In this document: in pieces, positions 1 to 12,667 of the stretch | Position numbering within the stretch: the stretch's first letter is position 1 | Layout of the letters: each line of letters opens with the position of its first letter | Assembly: GCF_037392515.1 (NCBI RefSeq) | Contig: NC_090291.1 | Location: 14,703,001-14,767,000 of the forward strand | Length of the DNA stretch: 64,000 bases | Direction of reading: 5' to 3' | Source of the DNA: Haliotis asinina | Lineage: Eukaryota; Mollusca; Gastropoda; Lepetellida; Haliotidae | Made by a program: the position numbers and the translations under genes | Notes under the pieces: generated by a model | Databases searched by the model: none | What the model was told of the DNA's origin: nothing | What the model saw: the letters and a program-made list of their open reading frames with translations, nothing else

Positions 1-2
1 GC

Positions 3-758
3 ACCTTCACTTGTGAGTTCTTCACAAGAATCTTCGGCATCCGCCCTGTCGAAGCCATAGTCTCTTGCAGCAGTAGCAGGGATTATGAAATCTTGACATA
101 TAGAATTACACCTGTGGTGCCGAAAGACCTCTTCTATCCCAGCTATGCCCTTGTCGGTGTCCCCGTACGATTCGTTCACGGAATGGATGGTTGGGGTTGT
201 AAGTACGTAACAACCTTCTATTACGCTTCCCTGCAGTCCACACACCACGAGGGATCCCGAGGTGCAGTGGAAGGTGTAGTGGACAAAGGCGTTCAATGTT
301 TGTCTTGTTCGTGATAGTTTAGGACTAGACCCATCTGAACCGACGAACCACTGATAGTTCTTTAGGAAGTCCACCAGGAGAACCCACTCGTCCCTGAACA
401 AGGGTCTATTCCACGAGGAGGAACACGGGAAAAACGGCGTATGTATTTCATCCATATGAGCTTTAACAACACACACAAATTGTATCTTCTTCATGTTGTT
501 TTCAATGTGGAAGCTTCGGCACAGTTCCTGAGCTTTTTGAGACTTTTGTATTTCTACGTCACACAGTCGCTCCGACCCTCTCTTGCAACGGAAGATCTTC
601 ACGGTACAAAAGAGCCCATATTTTGGCCCATTTCCATTGAGAACACCATGGTGAGCGTTGAACCTCTTCCCTTTGGCAAAGGATTTGCTGCAGAAGCTGC
701 ACCAGTATCTGTATCCATACTCGTCGGGACTTGATGCTAGTGTTGAACTTGCAAGCAT
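3..758 (-). CDS. Alpha-kinase-like protein 1 (predicted pseudokinase), 3' end outside window
   Basis: An open frame of 252 codons runs off the left edge without a stop. The ATG at 756-758 sits in a strong CCACCATG context; the nearest in-frame stop upstream is at 768-770. In order: an FAKG motif (27-30) like the family's start, the lysine of a VKIF motif (K54), DEWVL (123-127), His160, GLQG (174-177), TTP (187-189), a glycine-rich segment (YGDTDKG) and H215-x-C217-N-x-x-C221. In active alpha-kinases the DLQG Asp and the TDP Asp are catalytic or metal-binding; here they are Gly174 and Thr188, while Gln176 remains. The four zinc ligands (H160, H215, C217, C221) are present. I infer an intact fold without normal phosphotransfer. 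The sequence after C221 turns acidic and stays open to the edge, so any PSAP or PPxY motifs would lie outside. Closest in the window to the 12.7-kb paralogue. Substrate and partner unknown. Confidence 0.87.
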   Translation of the reverse strand, partial: MLASSTLASSPDEYGYRYWCSFCSKSFAKGKRFNAHHGVLNGNGPKYGLFCTVKIFRCKRGSERLCDVEIQKSQKAQELCRSFHIENNMKKIQFVCVVKAHMDEIHTPFFPCSSSWNRPLFRDEWVLLVDFLKNYQWFVGSDGSSPKLSRTRQTLNAFVHYTFHCTSGSLVVCGLQGSVIEGCYVLTTPTIHSVNESYGDTDKGIAGIEEVFRHHRCNSICQDFIIPATAARDYGFDRADAEDSCEELTSEG

Positions 759-833
759 GGTGGACAGCTATCGTTATATCAAGTTGGACGTTTTCCATAT
801 CACTCGGCCATTGTCCTCTGAAAAGAAAGCACC
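759..833 (-). other. 5'-UTR segment with splice acceptor, alpha-kinase-like gene 1
   Basis: On the minus strand a pyrimidine-rich stretch ends in TTTTCAG at 824-818 and is followed by exon sequence starting at 817. This leaves about 59 bases of 5'-UTR before the ATG at 758. I could not find a convincing donor or first exon further upstream. The arrangement mirrors the 36.9-kb paralogue, where the first intron also ends a few bases before the start codon. Confidence 0.6.
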
Positions 834-858
834 ACTGTAATTGAATATGCCGCCCTTG

Positions 859-3069
859 CAAGCCTATTATGGGTCATTGATCAACAATATGTAAGTGATT
901 ACTTGCGTAAACGACATTTCTCATAACATCTTTTTTTGAGAGTTCGACAAGTGTGTTTTAATTGCTGTTTAAGGAGGACAAACCCCCCAGTTGACTTTCA
1001 ATTATTTTATTCATGATGAAAGTAACCTGAAGCTAATTCAAAATGATGGTACCGCGATATCGCGTATAGAATATACCCAGTCAAGGCTGTACCGAGAGGG
1101 AATTTAAAGAATTATATGACAGAACCTATAACGCAGGCAAAGAAAAGGGCATTGTATACAAGTTCCCGTTTACTCAGTGGGTGTATGAGTGTATACGTAT
1201 GAACGCATGCGGACATGATCGATAAATTCTTTTATTGTCCTTGGAAACGATGCCTTATGCCCCTGTCAACAATATTACAGGTATATTAGAGGTTGAAAAT
1301 AAGCAAACCAAAGCCAGACAAACAATTTGTTAACAGCACGATCATCGAACCACAGACGTTAAGGCTTGCCATACGTTGTAATATAATCAACACAAAAGTT
1401 TGGCATGAAATGCCTTTTTGTAAATAACTCTTCACACAATGATCCAATCGATCTCAAACTTGTGGATGTTTTGTCAGACAAGCTAATCACATTGTAAATC
1501 ACCGATTTTATACATTTGTGTCAAAGAATCTGTCTCTGTAAACCGTCCACAAAATAAACAGAAGAACGCTGATTGCCTGCAGAGGGAGGGAGCCAATGAC
1601 ATGTAGGAGCGGCAGTGGCTTTCTACAGCAATTCCTTTATGAAGTGTGTTGTTCTCTTTAACGCATCACACCGCAGTATTCCACTTTATGATGGTGGGCT
1701 GCGAATAACTCAGTTTTAGCTACATAACCCATTGACAGACATCATCAGCATGGACTACGTAATATTGTGATATATTTAAATGTGTGTACCAGGTCAGCGG
1801 GTCTGGCCACGTGACCCTGGTAGAATAATCCTAGGATCAAACAATGGTTCCTGAACACCAGTTTTAAACTGAAGCTTCACAGAGTTAAGTTAAGGGGTTG
1901 AGAGTTTGTTAGATTAGATGCCAAGGTAGTAAGAAGATAGTTCAGATTGGTCCCCTGGTTTTGTTCACAAATATGACCACAGCAACAGGATGCCATGACG
2001 CACTTATTGTTGCAAATATTTACAAATGATGTCCTCCATTGGTCAAACGTTACCAAAGACATTCTGTGACCTTCAACTCATTACAGACAACCTTAGACAA
2101 AGAAAAGAGTGAAGCATGGTAATTGCCCTATGTTGCCCAGGTTTAAAATTCAAAAAAATATTGAATTATACATTAAATACGTCAAGATGAATTACAGCTA
2201 GTTTATTTCTTCCTGAGGTTTATATTAAGGTTTTCTAGCACGTGTAACACGGTTTTCCTCAAGTCGTAAATTATCCATATCTCTTTGAACAAAACGGCCC
2301 ATATCATGCTTATAATCCTTGGAATTTGCATTGTTGCCTTTTTACAGATAAAAATGATGACGTGCTGGCATATTGGAATGACATTTTATCTCCAATCTAC
2401 AGGAATGTCCCACGTTCCTCGTAAATGTTGGTATGCTAGAAATAGATATTCTGGTTTTCCATCTCCTTATTAGGCCTGAATAGATCTCGACGTCGTTTTC
2501 CTGACTTTTGAATTGCTTGACAATTACAACAGAGTGTATGTTAGTTTGATGAATGTTGATCATTTTGACAACACAAATACAATCTTCACTTTAACAACAC
2601 TGTTATTGTTGGACTACCTACACTTTGAGGTAATAATGATCTCAGAGAAGGCCATTGGGTTTTCCAGAAACCATCGCACCAGATGACGCATACTTCCGTC
2701 ATTTAAAACCGTGCACGCAAAACCTGTCACAGGTATTTCAATAGTATTGATCAGGACTCGTCAGTGGGCATGTTCTCTTTGTGCCTTTCGTTGCATTATC
2801 AAAGGCGAACAAACAGCCACAATGTCTATTCATAACATGTGCAACAGGTTTCATACGGGAATGAAAGCCAAATGCTCACGCTTTTGTAGTGTAGTGTTTT
2901 AGAACCGACACTTCAAGCGATATTTCAGAATTTGTTTAAAATTATTTTCGAATTATATTTTGAAACAATTTTCTATATAGCTCATTCTAACGGTTATATA
3001 TTCGATATTTCTATTAAATTTCGTTATGTTTGGATTATTTGGAAACAAATATATCTTTTCAATTCCGAA
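859..3069. other. Non-coding stretch, no recognised element
   Basis: AT-rich DNA with only short chance frames. It should contain the first intron and promoter of alpha-kinase-like gene 1, but I could not locate them. Confidence 0.4.
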
Positions 3070-3268
3070 GTCACTATATTGTCTCAAAGAAGTCACTATA
3101 TAGTCTCAAAGAAGTCACTATATAGTCTCAAAGAAGTCACTATATTGTCTCAAAAAGTCACTATATAGTCTCAAAGAAGTCACTATATTGTCTCAAAGAA
3201 GTCACTATATAGTCTCAAAGAAGTCACTATATAGTCTCAAAGAAGTCACTATATTCAAAAGTCTCAAG
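3070..3268. repeat. 22-bp tandem repeat, nine copies
   Basis: Nine copies of a unit reading GTCACTATATAGTCTCAAAG plus AA, with a TATAG/TATTG alternation between copies. The last copy has a few extra bases. CTATATAG is self-complementary. Short frames through the array are by-products of the repeat. Confidence 0.9.
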
Positions 3269-3779
3269 GAAGAAAGAGAATTGGGAGTCAACGGTGAAGA
3301 GCATATTTGTAGAGGCATTGTCTTGATTTGACTTCTGAAAGAGGAGAGATCAATACAGATGCGGAGCATCCGTGTAGGAGAAGGTTCGGCGTCCATGCAG
3401 AGTTGATCGTACTTTCAGGGAGATCGAGAAGGTAAATATGGAGTGAGGATGCTGGAGAGACAGATCGGAGCATAGACAGGACAGAGATGCAACGGAACAC
3501 AATGCTTGAAACATTGAGAATTCCAGACATATATGCATCAGGTAAAAAGTAACCTACCTATATTCACATTTTCATGATTACTGTTCTTTACTTAAATTGG
3601 AATGTCTTGGTCTTGTCAGAATTTGGGTATCTGAACAGGGATCAGAGTCCGCATTACGATTAGAAATGTTAGTTTACATACACTAAAAAATATTGTGGAC
3701 ACCCGACACGTAATTCCCGACAATGACAAAAGCCACGGTGTGTATAATCTTACGTCAAGAAATAATGCAGGTGTCTACC
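3269..3779. other. Non-coding stretch, no recognised element
   Basis: Three overlapping minus-strand frames of 60-80 codons cross 3205-3538, but none resembles a known family and they run into the 22-bp array. I treat them as chance frames. Confidence 0.35.
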
Positions 3780-4460
3780 TTAATCCATAACAATCAACCG
3801 GTTGACCTCGTCTCTCGCCAGTAACTCAAGCCACCATTTGTCTACAACGTAATTCATGTGAAAACATAGACACCAAACGTGTCTCAAGTAGCAGTAACAA
3901 TGAAGTCGCCTATCCAAGCCTACAGCACCCAACAACACACACCACCACGACCAACCTTTCCGAAATACACGCGCAGTCATTTGTTCAGGAAGTAATACGT
4001 GGAATGGTAACATGAAACACCATGATACATTTTCTCAACTACCGGAATCAAGGTAGTAATCTACCACTACCCAAATACACACGTCAATATTACATCCCCT
4101 TGCCGATTACATCCGTCACCATTTGTTCGTCAAGTAATCCATGGATAGGTAACATGGTCGACAAAGATTTTCTGAAGTACCAGAAACAAGGTGATAATCT
4201 TCCCAACCCCAAAACATTCAATTCATTTCAGGTCCTCATACCACCTGTACCATCGTCTTGCCAATCACACCCACCGCCATTTGTTCCCCAAGTAGCACAC
4301 GGAGAGGTAAAATGATAGCTACATATTGTCTCAACTACCAGAAACAATATAGTAATTTACCCAAAGCCACGACATTCAAAACCTCTACGGTGCCGTTTGT
4401 ACATGAAGCAAGTCATGGCAAAGTAGAAAGAAATACCAAACGTAATCTCAAGAATTCTCT
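3780..4460. repeat. Degenerate tandem array, ~142-158 bp unit
   Basis: The landmark CCATTTGT/CATTTGTTC recurs near 3834, 3978, 4120 and 4278, followed each time by an AAGTAAT-like string and GGTAACATG. A second landmark, CTCAACTACC with GAAACAA, recurs in phase. Intervals are about 144, 142 and 158 bp. Copies are old and diverged; frames across them are incidental. Confidence 0.75.
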
Positions 4461-6365
4461 AAGATATACGTAAAAGAATATGTTCCAACCGTTACCAGTA
4501 TTCGATATTGTTTTATATATTCTACATTACATTTAGTACACCGTTTAAATATTCGTACCTGTATGAAGGAGTTTCAGTCACAGGACGCCTAAGCAGCAAG
4601 GTGTTAACGAGTTGGCGAGGTTCTCAAGCTGTCACTCCGCCAGCACTCTTTCCTACCCTGACCAGAATAATGAAAAGCTAAATCCTCCCCACGATGTTGC
4701 ATTGAAAGGATTTCAATGAAATCTCGGGATCGGGGATATATCCCAAACAACATGGTCTTGTGTAGCGAATGAATAAAGCTATCTATTGATTGCATACATT
4801 AACGTTTTGTAACGCGAGAAGTTATAAAAAGCACAAGTGTTAAGATTCGCCACAGACCGATATTATTGTTGTGTACATGAGTTGCACAAAGGGTTGCCAC
4901 CTCAGAAGAATGTTTGTGTTCGAGACGTTGACGATTGGATCTTCTTTCCATAGATAAACCATTATACGTTCTTGTAGGAGTAAAGAGTCACCTTTGCTAC
5001 ACCTACACCTCGATGATGAACAGGCTATGTGATAGCAATGGGACTCTATGCACTATTGAGGTGATCATGTTTGGTGTTATTGGGTGACCATTCATAGTTA
5101 AGGACAAGGGTATTTACACTTCAACGAGCGCCTTTATTGCTACGTAATTGTCACTTGACCCACTATATTCCTTATTTTACACCTCTGGGATGAACCTCAG
5201 AAAGGGCCAACACTCCAGTGATTTATTCATACGTTTGCGTAAGTAAAAGTTTTCTCATTCCACTAGGTTTCCTTACAAACATGGATCAGAGTGAAAACAG
5301 ACCGTTTCTCCTCATGTGGCACTAATCTTCTCATAAATCGATGTATTACTGAAATGACCCCAAGATCGATACATTCGATCACGTTCCTATCTCTATTACT
5401 ATGTTTCAACTGCTCACTTGTATGTGTCCATCCCAACAAATACTGCACTTTCTAACTAATCGGCATATAATGTCACCACAGTATGGGACTGTGAGATTAC
5501 ACTGCCTCACACGCTTTGGGCAGAATAACACGGTTAAAATATTTCTCATGTACGGGTACATAGACTCAAAAGTCTTCAATTCAAAGATTACTATCCTATT
5601 AGCATTTTGAAGAAAACGATGCCTGCATTCAGTTCGTAAATAGTTTCCAAGTTGTATAGCAATATGTGAATCCCATTTCTGGTGTCATATTGCAGGAATG
5701 TAGCCAAAAGTGACCTCAAAACCATCTCACTCAATCAGTATAAGATGATTCTCGAAATATCGCTAATGTCCGTACAATCCTACGTGATTCAGCATTATTC
5801 GAGATAAAAAATTACTGCCACGAAGTACCAGATGAGTTCGGCATTCCCCGCGGGGTACATGGAAAATGTTACTCGCTTCTAAGCGGGGTACATTGAAAAT
5901 ATCAGAAAAGCGTCAACCAATCAGAAAACGACATTTATGTGTGCGCGGTAAGATAAAGAATGATAGTCATTGTGCATCGAAGAACAGTACCGTAAATGTG
6001 TTCGTAAATCGAAGTTCGTAAATGTGTTGTTGTACATGTGGTACTGGTTTTCTGATCCATCACCTGATTATCAGGTTTGTTTCCATGCAGTAGGACTGTT
6101 ACATAACGTCACACAACTAAGCAAAAATGTGTTACGGAAGCGGATGACCAGGAACCTGTTTCATAGAGCTCTCGTAAGCCTAAGATCTCGAAAGTTTTCA
6201 CGCACCATTCGTACCTCCTATACTGCAACACATGAAGTAGGAACGCTACGACAACAGTTACGAGGCCTTAGACTTACGATAGTTTTGTGAAAGGGGTACC
6301 AGGACGCCTAACCTGCAAATCCGAGATACCCCGTGTTAAAAGATAGCGTGTAGCATGAACCGTCA
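4461..6365. other. Non-coding stretch, no recognised element
   Basis: No family-like coding signal. A short direct repeat containing GCGGGGTACAT followed by GAAAAT occurs twice near 5849 and 5883. Confidence 0.35.
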
Positions 6366-6541
6366 GGGGCTGTGTAGTGGTTCAGGATTTCGCTCGTCAC
6401 ACCGAAGGCTCGGGTTTGACTCCCAACATGGATGCAGTGTGTGACGCCCATTTGTAGTGTACCACCATCGTGATATTCGTGGAATATTGACAAGCCGTGT
6501 AAAACCCAACTCACTCACTCAATCACTCACTCACTCACTAC
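6366..6541 (+). mobile_element. SINE, type B (tRNA-like head)
   Basis: tRNA-like head (TGTGTAGTGGTTCAGG as box A, GGGTTTGACTCCC as box B), a middle with GATATTC and GGAATATT, then a CCGTGTAAAAC tail and ACTC repeats. Family consensus features were taken from the many copies in this window. Confidence 0.8.
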
Positions 6542-7171
6542 ATGGGCGCTTCATTTTGAGTTTCAGAATTGTTGAGGTCATGAGTTAGGGCAGGAGAAAC
6601 TCACCAACTCACCCATTTCGCGAACACCTGATTTTTTTTTGTTTCATCCATATGATTGGCTCAGATGTTTATATTTGCACTCTTTGGGTAATCGAGTGTT
6701 AAATCTAGCTGTACGTTTGCCAAAATATCTTTTTCGAGTATAAATAGGTATTTCGCTAAGCCGTATCTTTATCAAAATGTGAAAGGTTATGAAAATGTTG
6801 AGTTTCATTTCCTTGTGTATGTCTTGCAAATTGGTCTATTTCTTATGATCGTATCTTTCCGCAGACCTGGTGTAAAATAAACTTTCATCGTTTCCAATTC
6901 ATGGCATCTCCGGTGAACGTCTAACTTCTATTAGAATTTGTCGTCTTGTGCATCCCAATGAATCAAATCGATAGTCATGGTGTTTTGATTAAGAGTGTTT
7001 TTCTTGTTCAGACCCAACCATTTACTCACCGCCGCCATACAGCTGAATTTGACATAAACGGCAAACAGCCATGAACGATTATTATGTCTGGTTTCTGCAC
7101 GTTTCTCCAAGTCATTGGAATTGCAGCATTACATGACATGAAAAACAACCATTTCTTGCAAATGTAACCAG

Positions 7172-7350
7172 GGCGATGAAGTAGCCTAGTTGTTAAAATG
7201 AAATCTCGTCACGCAGAAGACCTGGTTCGATTCCATACATGAGTACAATGTGTGAAGCTTATTTATGGTGTCCCCCGCCATGATTCTTCTCGAACATTGT
7301 TGAAACAGCGTAAACCCAAACTCATTCACTGACACACTCATTTACTCACT
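7172..7350 (+). mobile_element. SINE, type B, diverged
   Basis: Box-A-like GTAGCCTAGTTGTTAAA and box-B-like GGTTCGATTCC, then GTGTCCCCCGCC and an AACATTGTTGAA core ending in ACTC-rich sequence. Confidence 0.75.
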
Positions 7351-9671
7351 GTAAAGGAAACAATTTGTGCTTGTTCAGTATCGTGAACGTTTGGTTATTT
7401 GGAATTAAATTTGACAGTAAACTTGAGTATTTTCTCATTATTCATTAAAACATAAATACCTCGAATATATATGGCGGCATTTGTGACGTGGTAGTATAAT
7501 GTAATTAAAGACATAATTTACACACATTTTAAATGTAGATTGAGGAGGTCAAGTTTGTCTAGACAGTCTCCAACGTATAATTAGACACATGTGCAAGTTC
7601 CAGTATCTTATTGATGACATCTAGAAGAGTTTTACAACCTACTATCAGATGCCAACGAGTGAACGATTGTTTCTTATCCAGAATGTTCTTGAAGACACTT
7701 CACCAAGCCTCTTGCCCCACTCAAGCTCTGGTTTATGGTGAGTCAAAAAGTTGGTATTAAAAGTCAAATATTGTTAAGCAGTTGGAGAGCATGCAGAGGC
7801 CACTTACACCTACATACATATAATTCAGATATACAGATGTATTGTCCAAAGATGAACGATGGGTTTTGACCTCGTTTGAAGTATACAGCGAGGGTTTTGA
7901 AACAGCTTATTTCAAAGAGAGGAAGGGTCATTGTCAGCATCTTGTTCGAACACCTAACACAAACCAAACGGTGTCCAAAAGGGCATAATGGTCGTTAATG
8001 TTCCTTTGAACGTTTCTTATTGCGAAAATAGTTGTGTTTCTTCAACGATATCGTTCGAGGCAGACAAATTATGTACTTTGGTTCTTTCTCGTAGTTTATA
8101 CGTTGTAAGAAAGGGAAATCCTCTCTTTTACTATTCTGTCATGTATAATAATTATTGTTGAGAAAGTAATCGTTTATAAAAATTCACGCACAATTTACTC
8201 GCACGTCGAACACAAAGACCTTGAGTTATCAAACCAAATGTGCGAGTGATAATTTATGCATATATGCCGAAAAGCAAAGGAAACGCAGTTTTCGAAAAAA
8301 ATGTACTTCCCTTAAAAGAAAGCGTTCACGCAATGCCTTCTATTTGCTAAGAAAAGCCAGTTTCTTTTGCTCTTCAGTATATTTAGGCACTGCGCGGTAC
8401 TGTGCATCTTGATATACATACTTCGCATCAGTGCACCAATATGGAAGCATATCGGCAGCATGTGTTATCAATTCTGGACAAGGGGTTGATATTATGAGCA
8501 GTTACCAGAACAAAGTCCAGTTTACGCAATCACACCATTTGTAATCGTCTTAATGGCGGATAACAATTTGGAAACTCCTAAATGACATCCTGGGCACAGA
8601 CTATGTGCTTTTCAAGTATAATATATTCGGCTTATTTTACAGAAAAGTAAAGATTGTCATGACATAAAATCCTGCTAAAAAGTTACATTGGTGGCGTAAA
8701 CGTGATATAAAATTTAAATGCTTACATTTTTTCTCAGGTTAATTAATGAAGAATAACATCAGCTCTTCCCACTGGAAGAGGTGAACATGTTTATCCTTTT
8801 CGAAATCACGAAATTTTCAGATCCATTCATATTTTACATTTATTTTGACCTTGTACCAAGTGAAGATGGTTTCTGATTATATTCAACAAAGGATGTTCTT
8901 TTACTATCATTCGATAGATAACATAAAAATGAAACCTGCCACCGTTCTTACCAAAGCACAATAACCAACTGGCTGGACGTTTGTGTTACAACAACATGGA
9001 GTTTCATTTCAGTGTCAAACTATATGACACCAGAGCATTAGAATTTTAAAAAATGAGTACTTACGGTCTGAAATAAGACAATAACGGTTCTATACTGTTT
9101 GTTTTCTGATCCCATGACCATATGTTTGACGTTTGGATATATGTCATTTAACACTTTTAAAATTCATGATATTGAAATAATAGATCGCTCTATAGCAATC
9201 TTGTGTAAACAAGATGCAACAGATAAGTCTGACTACAACAGGCACGTTCAGCTTAGTGTTCATGGGGGGCAGGTGGTGTCATCTTTTATACCTCCCTCTC
9301 TACATATTTTATTACACTTTAATTCAAGCCATGGAGATAAAGCGTAATGTATATGTGTGTTATTGGCCAAATTGCGTAATATTTCCCCAACCTTACGACA
9401 CTTCCTTGAATAGTCGTCATCATTAAACACGTATTTTTATCCACGTTCCCGAGAATGATTTCTTTAGATAGGTATTTGTTGAATCATAAACGTATGTATC
9501 ACTCAAATTGTGAACATGCACACTTTAATTATATGTCATTATATCTTCACAGAGCTATAAAATCGTTACGGTGATGGGTTTCCTGTCAGCAAAAATGTTT
9601 CAGACTGCAGTGAGAGAATATTTTAAGGTATTATGGTACATCGTACAGGAGTTAGTCAAGGTTGTTTCCTA
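7351..9671. other. Non-coding stretch, no recognised element
   Basis: AT-rich with only short open frames; no splice-bounded exon or repeat family was recognised by eye. Confidence 0.35.
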
Positions 9672-9860
9672 ACGGTTAGTACTTGTGGAGAGCCAATGGT
9701 ATCCGTGAAGATCCGGGTTAAAACTGATCTTCAGATACCTATGCTTGTCACATAGTTTAGGCGCGCTTAACAAGTCTTTGTATCCCATTTGGTCGCTGCC
9801 CATGCTTTTGATCTCTGGATTATCTGATCCAGACTCTATAGTTTACAGACCGTCGGCATA
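9672..9860 (+). mobile_element. SINE, type A, diverged and shortened
   Basis: Contains GTGAAGATCCGGGTTAAAAC, GATCTTCAG, TGCTTGTCAC and, near the end, GATCCAGACTC and TTTACAGACCG. These are landmarks in the order of the type A family. The common tail is missing. Confidence 0.75.
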
Positions 9861-9949
9861 GCAATGAATACAGTCATGCATACAGTCATATAGTCATCAA
9901 TACATACTGTCTTGCAGTCATACGTACAATCATACATGCGTGCATGCAC

Positions 9950-10124
9950 GCACACACACACATACACACATACATACATACACACATACATACATACACA
10001 CACACACATACATACATACATACATACATACATACATACATACATACATACATACATACATACATACATACATACATACATACATACATACATACATACA
10101 TACATACATACATACATACATACA
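9950..10124. repeat. CATA/CACA microsatellite
   Basis: Starts as mixed CA/CATA repeats and becomes a near-perfect CATA tetranucleotide run of about 110 bases. It generates long Ile-His-Thr and Tyr-Val-Cys-Met frames on both strands that are not genes. Confidence 0.97.
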
Positions 10125-10554
10125 TCGGCAAGTATTCCGTCTTCCATACTTTCATGTTCAACCAAGATTCCGTATTTTGATTCAGCTAAACGCATATCCC
10201 CCTTTGTTAAATTCATTCTCATTGTTTTGGTCTTTTATGTTCTAATTCTCAGTTATCTTTTGCCTTTCTTATGAGCAAAAACCTGCCTTCAGAGATATCC
10301 CTCTTCACACTAAATGGCATGACAAAGGAAGACAACTGCCCACAACCTTGCGAAAACTTTCAGTCTCTGCAAGAAAGTTGCAATGCGTTAAACCGAGAAA
10401 TTGTCACCGAGTTATTAAATGCATATACTTGGTTAACGCCACATTCAGAACATAATCCAGCGGTGTGCCGTTAGCCTGAGAATGAGTCAACCAGCGCTTG
10501 CTACTATGAGCAACGATCATCCCTGTAGGTGACGCTTTCGTCCGTGACTATCCA

Positions 10555-11510
10555 GGTCTGTCTTGGTCGCTCTGTGTGTGTATGTGCGCGTATGTGTTTC
10601 TGTGTATGTGCGTGGTTGGGCTTCAGTCTGTATGGTCCTGTCTCTGTGAGTCTGGCGCATGTGCCGGTGACTGCCCGTGTCTATCTAGGTAACTCTATGT
10701 GTGTGAGTGTGTGTATCTGTGTATCTGTATGTGTGCATAGTTGGATGTCAGTCTGCATGTTCTTGTCGCTGTGTCCAGGTGTGTCTGTTTCTAGCTATCA
10801 GTATGTTGTGTGTCCGTGCATCCGAGTCTGTTTGTCCACCTGTATCTGCACGTGTGCCTCCAGTCTATGTGTATCTGTCAATGTTTGTCAATGTTTGTCA
10901 ATGTTTGTCAGTGTTTGTCAATGTTTGTCAATGTTTGTCAATGTTTGTCAGTCAATGTCTGTCTGTTTCTGTTTATCTGGGGTCTGTCTATATACGTGTT
11001 TCTGTGTTTATCTGTGACTGTGTGTCTGCCCCCTGCCTGTGTGTATCTGTCAATGTCTGCCTGTTTCTGTATATCTGGGGATCTGTCTATATACGTGTTT
11101 CTGTGTTTATCTGTTACTGTATGTCTGCCTCCTGTCTGTGTGCATCTGTCAATGTATGTCTGTTTCTGTATATCTTGAGTCTGGCTATATACATTTTTTG
11201 TGCTTATCTGTTACTGTATGCCTGCTCCCTGTCTGTGTGCATCTGTCAATGTTTGCCTGTTTCTGTATATCTTGGGTCTGTCTACATACGTGTTTCTGTG
11301 TTTGTCTGAGACTTATGTCTGCCTCCAGTCTGAGTGTATCTGCCGATGTCTGTCTGTTTCCTTTAGTCTGTTTCTGTATTTCTCGAGGTCTGTCTATGTA
11401 CATGTGTCTACGTGTATGAATGTCTGTATGTGTGCCTCCAGTCTGTGTATCTGCTTATGTCTGCCTGTGTGTCTGTTTATGTCTGCCTGTGTCAAACTGT
11501 GCTAAACGTC
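10555..11510. repeat. TG-rich tandem region: 10-bp and ~98-bp units
   Basis: From 10870 to 10950 a 10-bp unit (TGTCAATGTT) is repeated about eight times. From about 10950 to 11340 a unit of about 98 bp repeats roughly four times, marked by TCTGTCAATGT near 11047, 11145 and 11243. The whole kilobase has C only within TCTG-type words on the plus strand. The frames of 120-200 codons here are low-complexity translations rich in Cys, Val, Leu and Ser, with no signal peptide or domain I accept. Confidence 0.85.
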
Positions 11511-12667
11511 CCTACCCTACACTAAGTAACCCCCTTTAAAAGAAAGCAGCCTCACACAATACATGCATGACCTCAACTGAAACGAGACCCGACTACAAAA
11601 CGTCTTACATAATAAGCCATGTCCCAACATCCCTTTCGTGGCGGTATATCATAGCGCAGCAGGAGGTTACATCAAACGACGAAAGCCACTTTACTTTCTG
11701 AATAGTCATCTTTTCCTTCCACAGAACAATGTTATTTTCCTTGTAGTGGCGTTACCATATAGCCAAGTACCTTGCAAATGCGGAGAAAAGCGTATCACGA
11801 ACGTGTATCAGCCTATTATGAATTTCAAGAGCTGACGCAGGTACATACGATGATTGTGTGAGTAAACGACATATTTCATTCATTGCTGACAACTTTCGCG
11901 TAACGACTGACATTGTTGATGTTTGTGTACTCCAGTAATTATGCAACGCTTTTAAGGATATTATTTAAATGGGTAATAAATGGAACCTGGGTATCTCAAC
12001 GTAGCGTTTGAAGTATACTGATCAGAAAAAGAAACGCAACTCCGTTTCTTTTCAACTTTTCAATAGGAGACATAAACATGGTGTCATTTTGTCGAAACTT
12101 GCGTTTCTTTTGTTGTTCAATATACTTCAGCTTGTAGTCTTACACTCTCCTAACAGTGATAGCTATAGCGTAATGGATTCTTTCACCACTCATATTGTAT
12201 GCTTCCTTATACCTGTAGTTGGGTTATAACGATAGCAGATAGGGTCTGAGTTCCCATCTTTCTTAGAGTTCAAATGTTCCCTCTGCACAATAGAATACAT
12301 TAAACTCAAATCTTGTTTTCCAAATTTTATATCATATGTTTCATATCTTTTTTGTGACAAAGATCTTGTATGCAACCACAATGAAGAATATAGGACAGCT
12401 AATCACTGTTTCAAAAGCATCTTTATATACATGATATGTTAAGGCGTTATGAGGTCAACGTGTAGCACAGGTCCATCATCCACACACACGTTTTCGGTTT
12501 GGTTCTGTATTGATCTTAACAACATGGATGTTGTACAAGATATAAGTACAAGCATTTTGATAAAACTTTCAGTGGAACCGTGCGGTTCTTCGTCATTGGT
12601 AGGTGATCCAAATCCACAAAGTACATATGAATCAGGTGTTTGTAATGCTGGATGAATTTTCGAAAAG
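11511..12667. other. Non-coding stretch and likely 3' flank of alpha-kinase-like gene 2
   Basis: No recognised element. The 3'-UTR of the minus-strand gene must lie in the right part, but I saw no clear AATAAA on the minus strand close to the stop. Confidence 0.35.

Noticed and set aside
18..110. C2H2 zinc-finger-like CSFC...HH string in protein 1 (residues 20-37)
   Set aside because: Spacing of the two histidines is wrong and the cysteines are not kept in the paralogues; the region aligns with the alpha-kinase start.
559..861. 100-codon minus-strand frame at the left edge
   Set aside because: It is a shadow of the alpha-kinase-like gene in another frame; the true frame starts at 758 and runs off the edge.
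9836..10274. Several frames of 60-128 codons on both strands
   Set aside because: They are translations of the CATA/CACA microsatellite; every frame without a stop in a tetranucleotide repeat is open.
10529..11505. Frames of 100-200 codons that look like secreted or membrane proteins rich in Cys and Val
   Set aside because: Composition follows from the TG/TCTG tandem repeat; overlapping frames are equally open and no domain or splice context supports one.
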